This document shows positions 26,594-35,673 of a DNA stretch of 56,463 nt, piece by piece. Made by a program: the position numbers and the translations under genes. The DNA is from Nodularia sp. (in: cyanobacteria) (lineage in GTDB: Bacteria > Cyanobacteriota > Cyanobacteriia > Cyanobacteriales > Nostocaceae): positions 1 through 56,463 of the forward strand of contig REBL01000107.1 in the NCBI GenBank assembly GCA_007692755.1, in the 5' to 3' direction. The stretch's first letter is position 1. Each line of letters opens with the position of its first letter. The notes beneath the pieces are model-generated. The model did not search any database. It worked only from the letters and a program-made list of their open reading frames with translations, and was not told the DNA's origin.

Positions 26594-28441
26594 CTAATGT
26601 ACTCGCCACACCTTAATCAAATTATCCCCACCACCACTGATCACAAGTTGTCCATCTGGGCTAAATACAACTGCATTCACACCACCTGAGTGTCCATTGC
26701 GAGTGCAAATATCTTCTTTGCTACTTAAATCCCAAAGTTTAATTTTTCCGTCAGCGCTGCCACTGACTAAATTTTGACCGTTGGGACTGAATGCTACAGT
26801 TAAAACTGTGTCATTATGTCCTACAAGCGTATAAATGTTTTCTCCAGTTTTAAGGTTCCATAGCTTAATTGTTGTATCCTCACTACCACTAACCACAGTC
26901 TGACCATCTGGGCTAATAGCAACACAGTTAACAGATTTTAAATGCGCTGTTAGGGTGCAATTTGGCCATATCTGTATGGTTTTGTCTTTACTACCACTAA
27001 CCACAGTCTGACCATCTGGGCTGATTGCTACACAAGTCACCATATCGGAATATTTAGCTAATGTTTTAATTTCCTGCCCATTATGGATATTCCAAACTTT
27101 TACTGTGTGGTCATAACTACCACTAACCAAGCTTTGTCCATCTGGGCTGATTGCTAAAGAGGACACCAATTCTGAATGCCCAGTGAAAGTGCGAATTTCT
27201 TCACCTGTGGTTATATTGAATAACTTGATTATTAGATCAAAGCTATCGCTATCACTAACCAGATATTGCCCATCTGGGCTGATTGCGATCGCACATACTT
27301 TATCCACCAAATGCGGTGTGATAGTTAAAATTTCCTCAGCACTGTTCAGGTTCCAAACTTTGATTGTCATGTCATCACTGCCACTAATGACAGTCTGACC
27401 ATCTGGGCTGATTACTACAGTCTTGACCGGTTCAGAGTGTCCAGAGTCCCAACTACCAAGAGTCCGTTCTAGAGAGATTATTTGCCCATTAACTTTTTGT
27501 AGTGGTTCGGTTGACTCTGATTTCGTTAGTTTTGCTGGATATAAAGTTTCTTTAATTTCTGCCAACTTTTCCAATATTGCCTTGGTGTCGGCTGGGCGGT
27601 CTTTAACTGGCCTTGCTATGAGATGGTCAATAAAATCTGCTAACACAGGAGAGACTTGAACAGCCTGATCACGCCAGTTTAAGCTAGTAGTATATGGATC
27701 TCCATAGGGGTCATTCATCAGATCAGGGGGATATTTACCTGTAAGCAGATGGACAAAAGTGCGACCCAAAGCAAAGAAATCTGATTGCGGAACAGCACGA
27801 CCAGTGATTTGCTCTAATGGAGCATAACCATCAGAAACAAATCTTGTGATTTGACCTTCTGCTTGTTTTTGCTCGTAAGTTCCAGTCATTTCTCTGGCTA
27901 TACCAAAATCTATTAATACCAATTGCCCATTGGCAGTTAGCATGATGTTTGAAGGCTTAATATCACGATGGAAAAATTGCTGCTGATGTACTGCGTGCAA
28001 AATATTGGCTAACTGTGTTAACCAAAGAACTGCTTGCTTTTCACTAATAGGACGATTGCCACGTTTTTCTAACCATTCCTGCAAATTTTCTCCTTCAATT
28101 TTGTCCATTACCAGACAGTGAACTGGCTCTTGGCTATTTTGAGGAAAAAACTGGAAATATTCCTCAGCGTTAGGAATTCCCGGATGATTTAGTCGTTTCA
28201 AAACCTGAGCTTCTTTCTGAAAAAGTGATATTGCCTTCGGTTCATTGAGTGTAAGAACTTTCAAAATGTTTAGCGTTCCACTGTCACTTACCTCAAATGT
28301 TTTAGCAAAGCCACCACTGCCTATAGGACGTATTACTCGATAACACCCCTCTAGTAGCAATTCAGAATCACAGCTTTGGCAGCGCAGTATATCGTCAGAG
28401 TTTTCAGGATTTGGGCAATTAGGATTGATGCACAGACTCAT
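26594..28441 (-). CDS. Ser/Thr protein kinase with WD40 repeats
   Basis: A 615-aa protein. A C4 zinc-ribbon-like start (Cys4, Cys9, Cys21, Cys24; spacing C-x4-C-x11-C-x2-C) precedes a Hanks-type kinase (about residues 33-300) with glycine loop IGSGGFAKTF, catalytic HRDIKPSNIML and metal-binding DFGIARE. Seven or so WD40 repeats fill about 325-615, each with ISPDGQ(T/Y/S)(V/L)VSGS and IK(V/L)W cores. No membrane helix is obvious, unlike the relative at 44547. It probably phosphorylates targets recruited by the propeller. It is monocistronic and leftward. Confidence 0.9.
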   Translation of the reverse strand: MSLCINPNCPNPENSDDILRCQSCDSELLLEGCYRVIRPIGSGGFAKTFEVSDSGTLNILKVLTLNEPKAISLFQKEAQVLKRLNHPGIPNAEEYFQFFPQNSQEPVHCLVMDKIEGENLQEWLEKRGNRPISEKQAVLWLTQLANILHAVHQQQFFHRDIKPSNIMLTANGQLVLIDFGIAREMTGTYEQKQAEGQITRFVSDGYAPLEQITGRAVPQSDFFALGRTFVHLLTGKYPPDLMNDPYGDPYTTSLNWRDQAVQVSPVLADFIDHLIARPVKDRPADTKAILEKLAEIKETLYPAKLTKSESTEPLQKVNGQIISLERTLGSWDSGHSEPVKTVVISPDGQTVISGSDDMTIKVWNLNSAEEILTITPHLVDKVCAIAISPDGQYLVSDSDSFDLIIKLFNITTGEEIRTFTGHSELVSSLAISPDGQSLVSGSYDHTVKVWNIHNGQEIKTLAKYSDMVTCVAISPDGQTVVSGSKDKTIQIWPNCTLTAHLKSVNCVAISPDGQTVVSGSEDTTIKLWNLKTGENIYTLVGHNDTVLTVAFSPNGQNLVSGSADGKIKLWDLSSKEDICTRNGHSGGVNAVVFSPDGQLVISGGGDNLIKVWRVH

Positions 28442-28668
28442 CGTGACATTAGGTAACAGATATATCTGATATTTTAGCTTAATTTACGTATAAACTGCTA
28501 GAAAATCAGCATCCGAGCGATCGCACATTTTCATCTTTGCTGATCTTAATCAGGCTTTCAATCGTAACCTGCAATTTTTCTCTAAGATCAAAGAGTTTGC
28601 TATGGAATGCTAAAATTTTTTGGCTGTGTTTGCCTTAGCACCTGAATTAGTTTTTTATTATAAATAAA

Positions 28669-30006
28669 ATGTCATCTGAATTTAACTTTTTTCAACAGTG
28701 GTATCCTCTCTCACCCGTAGAAGATATTGACCCCACAAAACCAACTCCTGTTACTCTTTTGGGGATTCGTTTAGTTATCTGGAAACCTAAGTCATCTGAG
28801 ACTTATCAGGTATTTTTAGACCAATGTCCCCACCGTCTCGCCCCGTTGAGTGAAGGACGGGTGGACGAAAAAACTGGTAATTTAATGTGTAGTTATCATG
28901 GCTGGCAATTTGATTCTCAAGGTATTTGTACTCACATTCCCCAAGCAGAGAAGCCAGAAATTGTTACTAAAAATAAAGAAAAATTCTGTGTAATTTCACT
29001 GCCAATTCGCCAAGCTAATGATTTACTTTGGGTTTGGCCTGATGCTAAGTCAGCAGAAACAGCAGCCAATACGCCGTTACCACTTTCACCTCAAGTAGAC
29101 GCTGATAAAGGATTTGTTTGGTCTTCTTATGTGCGTGATTTGGAATATGACTGGCAAACTTTAGTGGAAAATGTGGCAGATCCTAGTCATGTACCTTTTA
29201 CTCATCATGGGGTACAGGGTAAGAGAGAAAATGCTGCACCAATACAGATGGAGGTTGTACAATCAACTTCTAAGTTAATTGAAGTCATGACTGCTGGACG
29301 CTTCAAAACTAATATCACTTTTGAACCTCCTTGTCGGTTAGAGTATACTATCAACTTTGGCGACTCTGGAGATAAGAAAATGGGACTTGTAACTTATTGC
29401 ATTCCTGTGTCTCCAGGTAAGTCAAGAATTGTCGCCCAATTTCCCCGTAACTTTGCTAAAAAAATCCATCGGTTGACACCCCGGTGGTGGAGTCATATCA
29501 ATATCCGTAATCTGGTGCTGGATGGCGATATGATTGTTTTACATCAGCAAGAAAAGTATCTGCAACAAAGACAAGCAGTTGAAAGCTGGAAAACTATCTA
29601 CAAGTTACCAACAAGTGCAGACCGTTTAGTAATTGAGTTTCGGAATTGGTTTGATAAGTATTGTTTCGGTCAGCTACCGTGGAGAGAAGTAGGAATTACT
29701 GTTCCACTCAACCCGCAAATTAATGATAACCGTTCTGTGTTGCTGGATCGTTATTCACAACATACCCAGCATTGTAATAGTTGTCGCAATGCATTGAAAG
29801 TTATACAGCGATTACAGATGGGACTTTTAATATACAGCATCATTATTATTGCTGGTGTGGCGTTACTTCCCGATGCACTCAGAATTAAGCTTGGCTTACC
29901 CTTGGTAATTACAGCCGCTTTAAGTATGGCTGCTTACTCTTGGCTGAAATTCCGGCTAATTCCTAAGTTCTACTTTGTAGACTATATCCATCCAGAAAAA
30001 CTATAG
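28669..30006 (+). CDS. Rieske oxygenase of the PaO/Tic55 family
   Basis: A 445-aa membrane-anchored non-haem iron oxygenase related to pheophorbide a oxygenase and Tic55. The Rieske [2Fe-2S] ligands are Cys53/His55 (CPHRLAPL) and Cys74/His77 (CSYHGWQF). The mononuclear iron site is NVADPSHVPFTHHG near residue 175. A C-terminal HTQHCNSC motif (CxxC, near residue 365), proposed as a thioredoxin target in plant relatives, precedes two membrane helices (LLIYSIIIIAGVALL and a following one). The substrate in cyanobacteria is unclear; chlorophyll-breakdown or related compounds are guesses from the family. It is 31 bases ahead of the split photolyase-like pair. Confidence 0.85.
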   Translation: MSSEFNFFQQWYPLSPVEDIDPTKPTPVTLLGIRLVIWKPKSSETYQVFLDQCPHRLAPLSEGRVDEKTGNLMCSYHGWQFDSQGICTHIPQAEKPEIVTKNKEKFCVISLPIRQANDLLWVWPDAKSAETAANTPLPLSPQVDADKGFVWSSYVRDLEYDWQTLVENVADPSHVPFTHHGVQGKRENAAPIQMEVVQSTSKLIEVMTAGRFKTNITFEPPCRLEYTINFGDSGDKKMGLVTYCIPVSPGKSRIVAQFPRNFAKKIHRLTPRWWSHINIRNLVLDGDMIVLHQQEKYLQQRQAVESWKTIYKLPTSADRLVIEFRNWFDKYCFGQLPWREVGITVPLNPQINDNRSVLLDRYSQHTQHCNSCRNALKVIQRLQMGLLIYSIIIIAGVALLPDALRIKLGLPLVITAALSMAAYSWLKFRLIPKFYFVDYIHPEKL

Positions 30007-30037
30007 TTTACCGAATTACGAATTACGAATTAATAAT

Positions 30038-30880
30038 ATGCGACGTGAATTTACTAATCGTGATGAGTTAATAGGCTACCTCCGGGCAGAATTCCCCAAT
30101 GCGGTAGAACGCGATGATCATATTAGTGAAACTGTGGGAGGACGTAAAGCTGCTGAGAAAGCACTGCAAAAAGTTAATCCTGTAGATTATGCAAAAACAC
30201 GTAACTCTTTAACTGGCGCTGTCACGAGACTTTCGCCTTATATTCGTTATGGGGTTTTAAGCTTGCGGGAAGTTCGGGATAATGTGCTGGAAAAAGTACA
30301 GCACCCCAACGATGCTAGTAAATTGATTAATGAATTGGGCTGGCGTGACTATTGGCAGAGATTATATGTCAAACTAGGCGATCGCATCTGGGAAGATCAA
30401 GAAGAATACAAAACTGGTTACACCCCAACAGATTACGCTGACAAACTACCAGCAGATATCACCGCAGGGACTACAGGAATGGTTTGTATTGATAGCTTTA
30501 GCCATGAATTGCGGAAAACTGGCTACTTACACAACCATATCCGGATGTGGCTAGCCGCTTACATTGTCCATTGGCGGCGCATTCGTTGGCAAGCCGGAGC
30601 CAAATGGTTTCTAGAACACCTGCTAGATGGTGACCCTGCAAGTAATAATATGTCATGGCAGTGGGTCGCCAGCACTTTTAGCCATAAACCTTATTTTTTC
30701 AATCGTGAGAACCTAGAACGCTATACCAAAGGTGTTTATTGTCGCCAATGTCCCCTTTACGGTCATTGTGATTTTGAAGGTAGCTATGAAGAATTAGAAC
30801 AGCGACTATTTCCCCAAGGTGAATTTACCAAGAAACCCAATAGTCAAAGTTGGCAACGTGGCAAAAAAGGTAAAAAATGA
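30038..30880 (+). CDS. Photolyase-like FAD-binding domain protein
   Basis: A 280-aa protein that corresponds only to the C-terminal FAD-binding half of a DNA photolyase/cryptochrome. FAD-contact motifs are visible: TRLSPYIRYGVLSLREV, ELGWRDYW and TGYLHNHIRMWLAAYIVHW, then DGDPASNNMSWQWVASTFS. The N-terminal alpha/beta domain is absent and not upstream. Cys150 (GMVCIDSF) and Cys235, Cys238 and Cys244 (CRQCPLYGHC) lie where Fe-S-cluster photolyases (FeS-BCP/CryPro) have their four ligands. A [4Fe-4S] cluster is therefore plausible. The gene overlaps the next one by 4 bases (ATGA). DNA repair is possible but unproven. Confidence 0.82.
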   Translation: MRREFTNRDELIGYLRAEFPNAVERDDHISETVGGRKAAEKALQKVNPVDYAKTRNSLTGAVTRLSPYIRYGVLSLREVRDNVLEKVQHPNDASKLINELGWRDYWQRLYVKLGDRIWEDQEEYKTGYTPTDYADKLPADITAGTTGMVCIDSFSHELRKTGYLHNHIRMWLAAYIVHWRRIRWQAGAKWFLEHLLDGDPASNNMSWQWVASTFSHKPYFFNRENLERYTKGVYCRQCPLYGHCDFEGSYEELEQRLFPQGEFTKKPNSQSWQRGKKGKK

Positions 30881-31293
30881 GTAAACCAATCGTTTGGGTA
30901 CATGGAGACTCGCTGAGTCCCTACAACCCCGCATTACAAGAGTACCCCGAAGCCCCAGCCATCTGGGTATGGGACGAAGCCTTAATTGCAGAATCGCAAC
31001 TCAGCCTCAAACGCATCACATTTATTTATGAATGCTTATTAGAATTACCCGTGATCATTCGTCGTGGTAATGTGGCACAAGAAGTTTTAACATTTGCTCA
31101 AGAACATCATGCCGATTCAGTCGTAACAACCACCAGCCCCAGTCCCAGATTTAATCACATTTGCGACCAAATAGAAACAACCTTAACCCTAGAAACCTGG
31201 GAAACAGAACCATTCTTTGAATACCAAGGACACATCGACCTGAAAAGATTCTCCCGCTATTGGAAAATAGCCGAAAAACACCTCCTCCCCTAA
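30877..31293 (+). CDS. Photolyase-like alpha/beta domain protein
   Basis: A 138-aa protein that begins PIVWVHGDSLSPYNPALQEY, clearly like the first strand and loop of the photolyase N-terminal domain (WFRRDLRL.DNPAL). The later VLTFAQEHHADSVVTTTSPS and FNHICDQIE segments fit the remaining alpha/beta fold. It is much shorter than the about 200-aa antenna-binding domain and lacks the linker. It overlaps the FAD-domain gene by 4 bases, so the two are translationally coupled and probably form one heterodimer, in reversed order compared with normal photolyases. The role is inferred from context. Confidence 0.7.
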   Translation: MSKPIVWVHGDSLSPYNPALQEYPEAPAIWVWDEALIAESQLSLKRITFIYECLLELPVIIRRGNVAQEVLTFAQEHHADSVVTTTSPSPRFNHICDQIETTLTLETWETEPFFEYQGHIDLKRFSRYWKIAEKHLLP

Positions 31294-31359
31294 CTCCCCC
31301 TCTCCGCGTACCTTTGCGCTAACCTCCGCGCCCCTTTGCGTTAAAATCTTACCCCCCAA

Positions 31360-32754
31360 ATGCTAACCACCCTCACCGACACCCAAAACATCCTCTCCGA
31401 CCTGATCACCCGCTACTCACCCCGCGTAGATTACTTAGTTATCCGCCTCGAACAATCCGAAGGCACAGATATTTTATTACGTGGCGACCAAGTAGAAACC
31501 CTGAGTGAAGGCATTGCCATTGGTGGGCATATTCGAGCTTGTTATAAAGGTGGCTGGGGATTCAGTAGTTTTAACCAATTAGCGACCATCAAAGAACGGA
31601 TTGAAGAAGCGATCGCCGCAGCTAGAATGGTAGGTGATGAAAAAACCATCCTCGCCCCCATTGACCCCATACAAGCAATATGTGAACTACCCCTCACAGG
31701 CACTGATCCTCGAAAAATTCCGGTGAGGCAGAAAAAAGAATTATGCGATCGCTATACTGACTTATTAAAAAGTGTTGACCATCGCATCACCACCACTTCA
31801 GTCCGCTATGGGGACAGCGCCCAAAAAGTAATTATTGCTACCTCAGAAGGAACTTTAATTCAGCAATCTTGGGTAGATATGGAAATGCGTTTTGCTGCCA
31901 CCGCCAGAAACGGCGAAACTGTGCAAACAGGTAGAGAAACCACTGGTTCTCGAAAAGCCTACGAAGATTTAACAGCTTTGGATGAACAAATTAAAAGTGC
32001 CGCCCAAAGAGCGATCGCGGCCTTAACACTACCAACCGTAAAAGGCAATACCTATACTGTAGTCATTGACCCAATTCTGACTGGTTTATTTGTTCACGAA
32101 GCCTTTGGACACCTTTCCGAAGCTGATATGGCTTACGAAAACCCGGATTTATTGGAAGTTATGACCATTGGCAGGCGGTTTGGGACAGAAGAACTACAAA
32201 TTTTTGATGGTGCTGCCCCAGAAGGCCATCGCGGTAGCTATTTTTACGATGATGAAGGTACGCCTAGTAGTACTACGCAACTAATTCAAGATGGCATTTT
32301 AGTAGGACGTTTACATTCTCGTGAAACCGCAGGCAAATTAAAGGAAGCGCCTACTGGTAATGCCCGTTGTCTGAATTATCACTTTAATCCCATTGTGCGG
32401 ATGACCAATACCTGGATACAACGGGGTAAAACGCCAGTTGCCGACTTATTCACAGATATCAAAGAAGGTGTATATGCCCGTAACTGGCTAGGTGGTATGA
32501 CAAACGGGGAAATGTTCACCTTTAGTGCTGGGGAAGCGTGGATGATTAGAAATGGTCAGGTAGCCGAACCTGTAAGAGATGTCACTCTTTCGGGTAATGC
32601 TTTCCAAACCCTGTCCGATATTGAAGCCGTTGGTGATGACTTTTATTGGGATGAGTCTGGTGGTTGCGGTAAAGGAGGACAGAATGGCTTGGCTGTTGGT
32701 TGTGGTGGTCCTAGTCTGCGGATTCGGGATGTGGTAGTTGGCGGGGAAACTTGA
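31360..32754 (+). CDS. tldD: Metalloprotease TldD
   Basis: The catalytic subunit of the TldD/TldE protease, 464 aa, the usual length. The zinc motif HEAFGHLSEAD gives His246, Glu247 and His250. Family blocks GRRFGTEELQIFDGA, GSYFYDDEGTPSS and RETAGKLKEAPTGNARCLNY are intact, as is the C-terminal KGGQNGLAVGCGGPSLRI. In bacteria TldD/E degrades unfolded peptides and trims peptide antibiotics. Its partner TldE is encoded at 52760-54073 on the other strand. The gene starts 66 bases after the photolyase-like pair. Confidence 0.93.
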   Translation: MLTTLTDTQNILSDLITRYSPRVDYLVIRLEQSEGTDILLRGDQVETLSEGIAIGGHIRACYKGGWGFSSFNQLATIKERIEEAIAAARMVGDEKTILAPIDPIQAICELPLTGTDPRKIPVRQKKELCDRYTDLLKSVDHRITTTSVRYGDSAQKVIIATSEGTLIQQSWVDMEMRFAATARNGETVQTGRETTGSRKAYEDLTALDEQIKSAAQRAIAALTLPTVKGNTYTVVIDPILTGLFVHEAFGHLSEADMAYENPDLLEVMTIGRRFGTEELQIFDGAAPEGHRGSYFYDDEGTPSSTTQLIQDGILVGRLHSRETAGKLKEAPTGNARCLNYHFNPIVRMTNTWIQRGKTPVADLFTDIKEGVYARNWLGGMTNGEMFTFSAGEAWMIRNGQVAEPVRDVTLSGNAFQTLSDIEAVGDDFYWDESGGCGKGGQNGLAVGCGGPSLRIRDVVVGGET

Positions 32755-32843
32755 CCTCCCCACTGCCGTAACGCGGTAAGCGCAGCTAGCCAGGGCTTGA
32801 CGGCTACGCTCACGGTAAGACCACTCCCTACTCCCCTGTTTGA

Positions 32844-34259
32844 TTATTCTGGACTAGAGGCTTCTCTTTCCTCTCGTACTTGGCGCAACTGTTGTAAAAG
32901 TTTTTGGCCAGATTCTAGAGTGGTAAACAGCGTATTGTTATTGCCTTCGGAGCTAGTCGATGGCTTGGGAGTAATAGCCGCGGCGGGTACTGACTGCTGA
33001 TTTGGGATGCGTAGTTCCGGTAATGGTTTGAGACTAGCTGCTGGTGTCTGCTCTGGAGTAGTTTCAGCAGTTTTACCATTGCTTTGAAAACGGAGGCTAA
33101 ATGGATAACTGCTGACTTGCTGACCCCCTTTAGGAGACTTGGTATTAAAATATTCTCTTGCCTTTGATTTTAAGTCAGTAGAAACTGATTCATCTTGGAA
33201 TTTAATATCTAAAACTTTGCCTTCAGTATCTACCACTAAGAAACCCAAGACTGTCCCTTGAACATTGGGCTGATTTGCCGCAACTGTTTCTCGGATAACT
33301 GGTTTTTCTTGGGAATTTGGGTATGCTTGCTGAATTGCTTTTCTCAGTCCTTCGTATGAGTTTAACTGAGCAATAAGTCCTTGTGGCTCATTTACTTTCT
33401 TCAGGGGCAATTCAGGTGCTTTGGGCGTTGATCCCGCCTGCATCTTGGGAATACTTTGATTTGCCAGTGCTAACTTGTCTTGAGGTTGAGGGGTTTCTTG
33501 GAGGCGAGCTACTAAAGCTTCCCGGCGAGCCTCTTTAGCCGCATCATTCCCAGGCGGTGTGCTTTGTGGAGTCGTATTTGTTGCTGTCCTAGTGGGAGGG
33601 GTATTTGGCAAGTCACTAGGTAGTCTAGACGCAGTTACTTTTGGTAATCCTTCTACAGCTACTGGTTGGCCTGCCACTGTTACCTCGCTGTGATCAAAAG
33701 ATCGAGTGGATGGGGTAAATCTTTGATTAGCAGCATTGAAACCAGAGGCATCAAATTGAAATTCTTCTCTGGGAACTATCGGCGCAGATGCAGGCGCAGG
33801 AACAGGTCGAGGCGCAGGCATTGCTGTAGGCTGCCTTTGGGGCAAGGAAACATTGCGATTCGGCGCAACCCGATAGTTAGGTGTTGGTGTTCTATTAACT
33901 GGCGGCAATGCAGACTGCCTATAGGCAGATGATGGTAACGGCGGCAATATACTTCTCTGGGTCTGGACATCCAGATTCGGAGGCTGAAGTTGCGGTTGTT
34001 GAGGAAGTTGTGGTTGCAGAGCCAGTTGGGATGGGAATGTACTTGGAGTCTCTGGCAGACGGTTTTGATCAGCTTGGGTTAATTCCATGATACCGACTGA
34101 TTCTGGTGATGCTGAGGCTTGAGATGGCTCAGTATCTACAGGCATCAATGGCACAATCAACGCAATAGCACCGTGAATGCCAAGGGAGGCTATTGCTGCT
34201 ATCCCAGTTGGTTGGCTGAGAATTTCTGGTATATTTTTTAGCAGGGAGACATAAGACAT
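32844..34259 (-). CDS. TonB-like energy-transducing protein
   Basis: A 471-aa protein built like TonB: a short cytoplasmic N-terminus, one membrane helix (about residues 18-41, GIAAIASLGIHGAIALIVPL), a long Pro/Gln/Ala/Thr-rich periplasmic spacer (about 45-290), and a C-terminal TonB-like domain (about 295-410) with VQGTVLGFLVVDTEGKVLDI. Residues 411-471 are again low-complexity. TonB drives outer-membrane siderophore or cobalamin receptors; ExbB/ExbD and a receptor are not in the window. It is convergent with tldD, with 89 bases of repeat-like sequence between. Confidence 0.78.
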   Translation of the reverse strand: MSYVSLLKNIPEILSQPTGIAAIASLGIHGAIALIVPLMPVDTEPSQASASPESVGIMELTQADQNRLPETPSTFPSQLALQPQLPQQPQLQPPNLDVQTQRSILPPLPSSAYRQSALPPVNRTPTPNYRVAPNRNVSLPQRQPTAMPAPRPVPAPASAPIVPREEFQFDASGFNAANQRFTPSTRSFDHSEVTVAGQPVAVEGLPKVTASRLPSDLPNTPPTRTATNTTPQSTPPGNDAAKEARREALVARLQETPQPQDKLALANQSIPKMQAGSTPKAPELPLKKVNEPQGLIAQLNSYEGLRKAIQQAYPNSQEKPVIRETVAANQPNVQGTVLGFLVVDTEGKVLDIKFQDESVSTDLKSKAREYFNTKSPKGGQQVSSYPFSLRFQSNGKTAETTPEQTPAASLKPLPELRIPNQQSVPAAAITPKPSTSSEGNNNTLFTTLESGQKLLQQLRQVREEREASSPE

Positions 34260-34880
34260 AGCTATTATCGTTCACTCGGCTCGGTTGCGGTTGACTAGCA
34301 AAGCAATTTTATCTTAACTACAAGAGATGCATGTTGATAAAAATCAGAACTTCCTATACTGGTAATTAAAATGGCAGGATAGGTGTTTTTCAAGTTTTTA
34401 ATTTTTCAATGAGAAAAGGTTTATTTTACTCATTAGGCACTGGAAAATCATCACTTTGGAATGGCAATTTCTATGAGGAGATGCACAGTGTGGAATGGAA
34501 TCTGGGGTAGTTGCCACTGGACGCGATCGCTACGCCTGCGGCAGGCATCGCATCAGTCTAAAATATATAACTCACTATATCTGTTGCAGTTGGTTGTTTC
34601 ATTAGCCGACTCTCTGGGCGTGAGTTACGTTCCTCTGGGAAATACCAAGCTCACTTTGAAAACAGAATACAGTTTCGCCTAATTCTATCACATCAACCCC
34701 ATCTCCCACTGTAGCCAAATTGGCGATTAATCTGGGGTATGAAGTGCGAGCCATGCCATTCTCAGGCCAGTTGCCTTGATCTGAGCGAGTTGGCAGGTGA
34801 CCAGAAAAAACTCCTTTGTCCTATACAGTCGCGAAAAATCCTGTCTTTGCATCTCTATTCACTCCCCATATTTCCGAAAA
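34260..34880. other. Intergenic region with palindromic repeat
   Basis: GCCTGC-G-GCAGGC (34534-34546) is a short palindrome next to a HIP1 site, a common Nostocales repeat. A 50-codon frame on the reverse strand (34602-34754, MARTSYPRLIANLATVGDG and onward) looks somewhat coding but is not recognised and may be chance. The promoters of the TonB-like gene and the hydrolase gene should lie here. Confidence 0.35.
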
Positions 34881-35573
34881 ATGCCATTACCCACAATTAT
34901 TGTGCCTGGATATTTAGAAAGCGCGATCGCTTACCGTCAATTAGAGCAATCCTTATTGCAGTTGGGTCTACCCACGGTAACAGTACCATTGCGGCGGCGT
35001 GACTGGTTACCTACTATTGGCAGACCTGTAACACCCATTGTCCAGCAACTGGATCGCACAGTCAAACAGATGTTGCACAAACATAACGCCGCTCAAGTTA
35101 ATTTAATTGGACATTCCGCCGGCGGTTGGGTTTCTCGCATTTATCTAGGAGAACAGCCTTATTCAGGTCGCGGTCAGGTGACATCCTTGTGCTGGAAGGC
35201 TCACCCTTTGGTTGCTAGTTTGATCACTCTAGGTACACCCCATATTAGCCAGGAACGTTGGACACGGGCGAATTTGGATTTTGTGACTGATAACTACCCC
35301 GGCGCTTTTTACAAAAATGTTCGTTACGTTTGTGTCGCTGGGAAAACTATCTTTGGCCAAAGAAGACCCGGTAGCTGGTTAGCTTACAACAGTTATCAAC
35401 AAACCTGTGGTCAAGGTAACACCTGGGGAGACGGCATCACACCCATTGCTGCTGCTCATTTAGAAGGCGCGGAAAATCTGGTGCTTGCAGGTGTGCAACA
35501 TTCTCCTCGAAGCCCTGGAATTTGGTATGGCTCATCAGAACCTTTAAAATCCTGGGTGCAGTATTTAGTTTAG
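34881..35573 (+). CDS. Lipase-like alpha/beta hydrolase
   Basis: A 230-aa alpha/beta hydrolase. The nucleophile elbow is LIGHSAGGWVSRIYL with Ser in GHSAGG; the oxyanion region PTIIVPGYLESA is at the N-terminus; a catalytic Asp/His pair may be WGDGITPIAAAHLEGA and GVQHSPRS. The closest recognisable group is the lipase/PGAP1-like esterases of plants and cyanobacteria. The frame is open to a GTG at 34797, but those extra 28 residues do not look conserved, and the ATG at 34881 (MPLPTIIVPGYLES) begins right at the first strand. No signal peptide. Substrate unknown. Confidence 0.78.
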   Translation: MPLPTIIVPGYLESAIAYRQLEQSLLQLGLPTVTVPLRRRDWLPTIGRPVTPIVQQLDRTVKQMLHKHNAAQVNLIGHSAGGWVSRIYLGEQPYSGRGQVTSLCWKAHPLVASLITLGTPHISQERWTRANLDFVTDNYPGAFYKNVRYVCVAGKTIFGQRRPGSWLAYNSYQQTCGQGNTWGDGITPIAAAHLEGAENLVLAGVQHSPRSPGIWYGSSEPLKSWVQYLV

Positions 35574-35673
35574 AAAAATTTCTCTTTCTTTGAGAAAAGC
35601 AAAATAAGTTCATATTTCTTAGCTAAAATTGTAATACAAATACATATTTAGTGAAGAACAAAAAGGGGAAACT

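Noticed and set aside
30877..31293. Reading the small photolyase-like gene as the C-terminus of the FAD protein after a frameshift
   Set aside because: It matches the N-terminal domain of photolyases, has its own ATG in an ATGA overlap, and both frames are clean.
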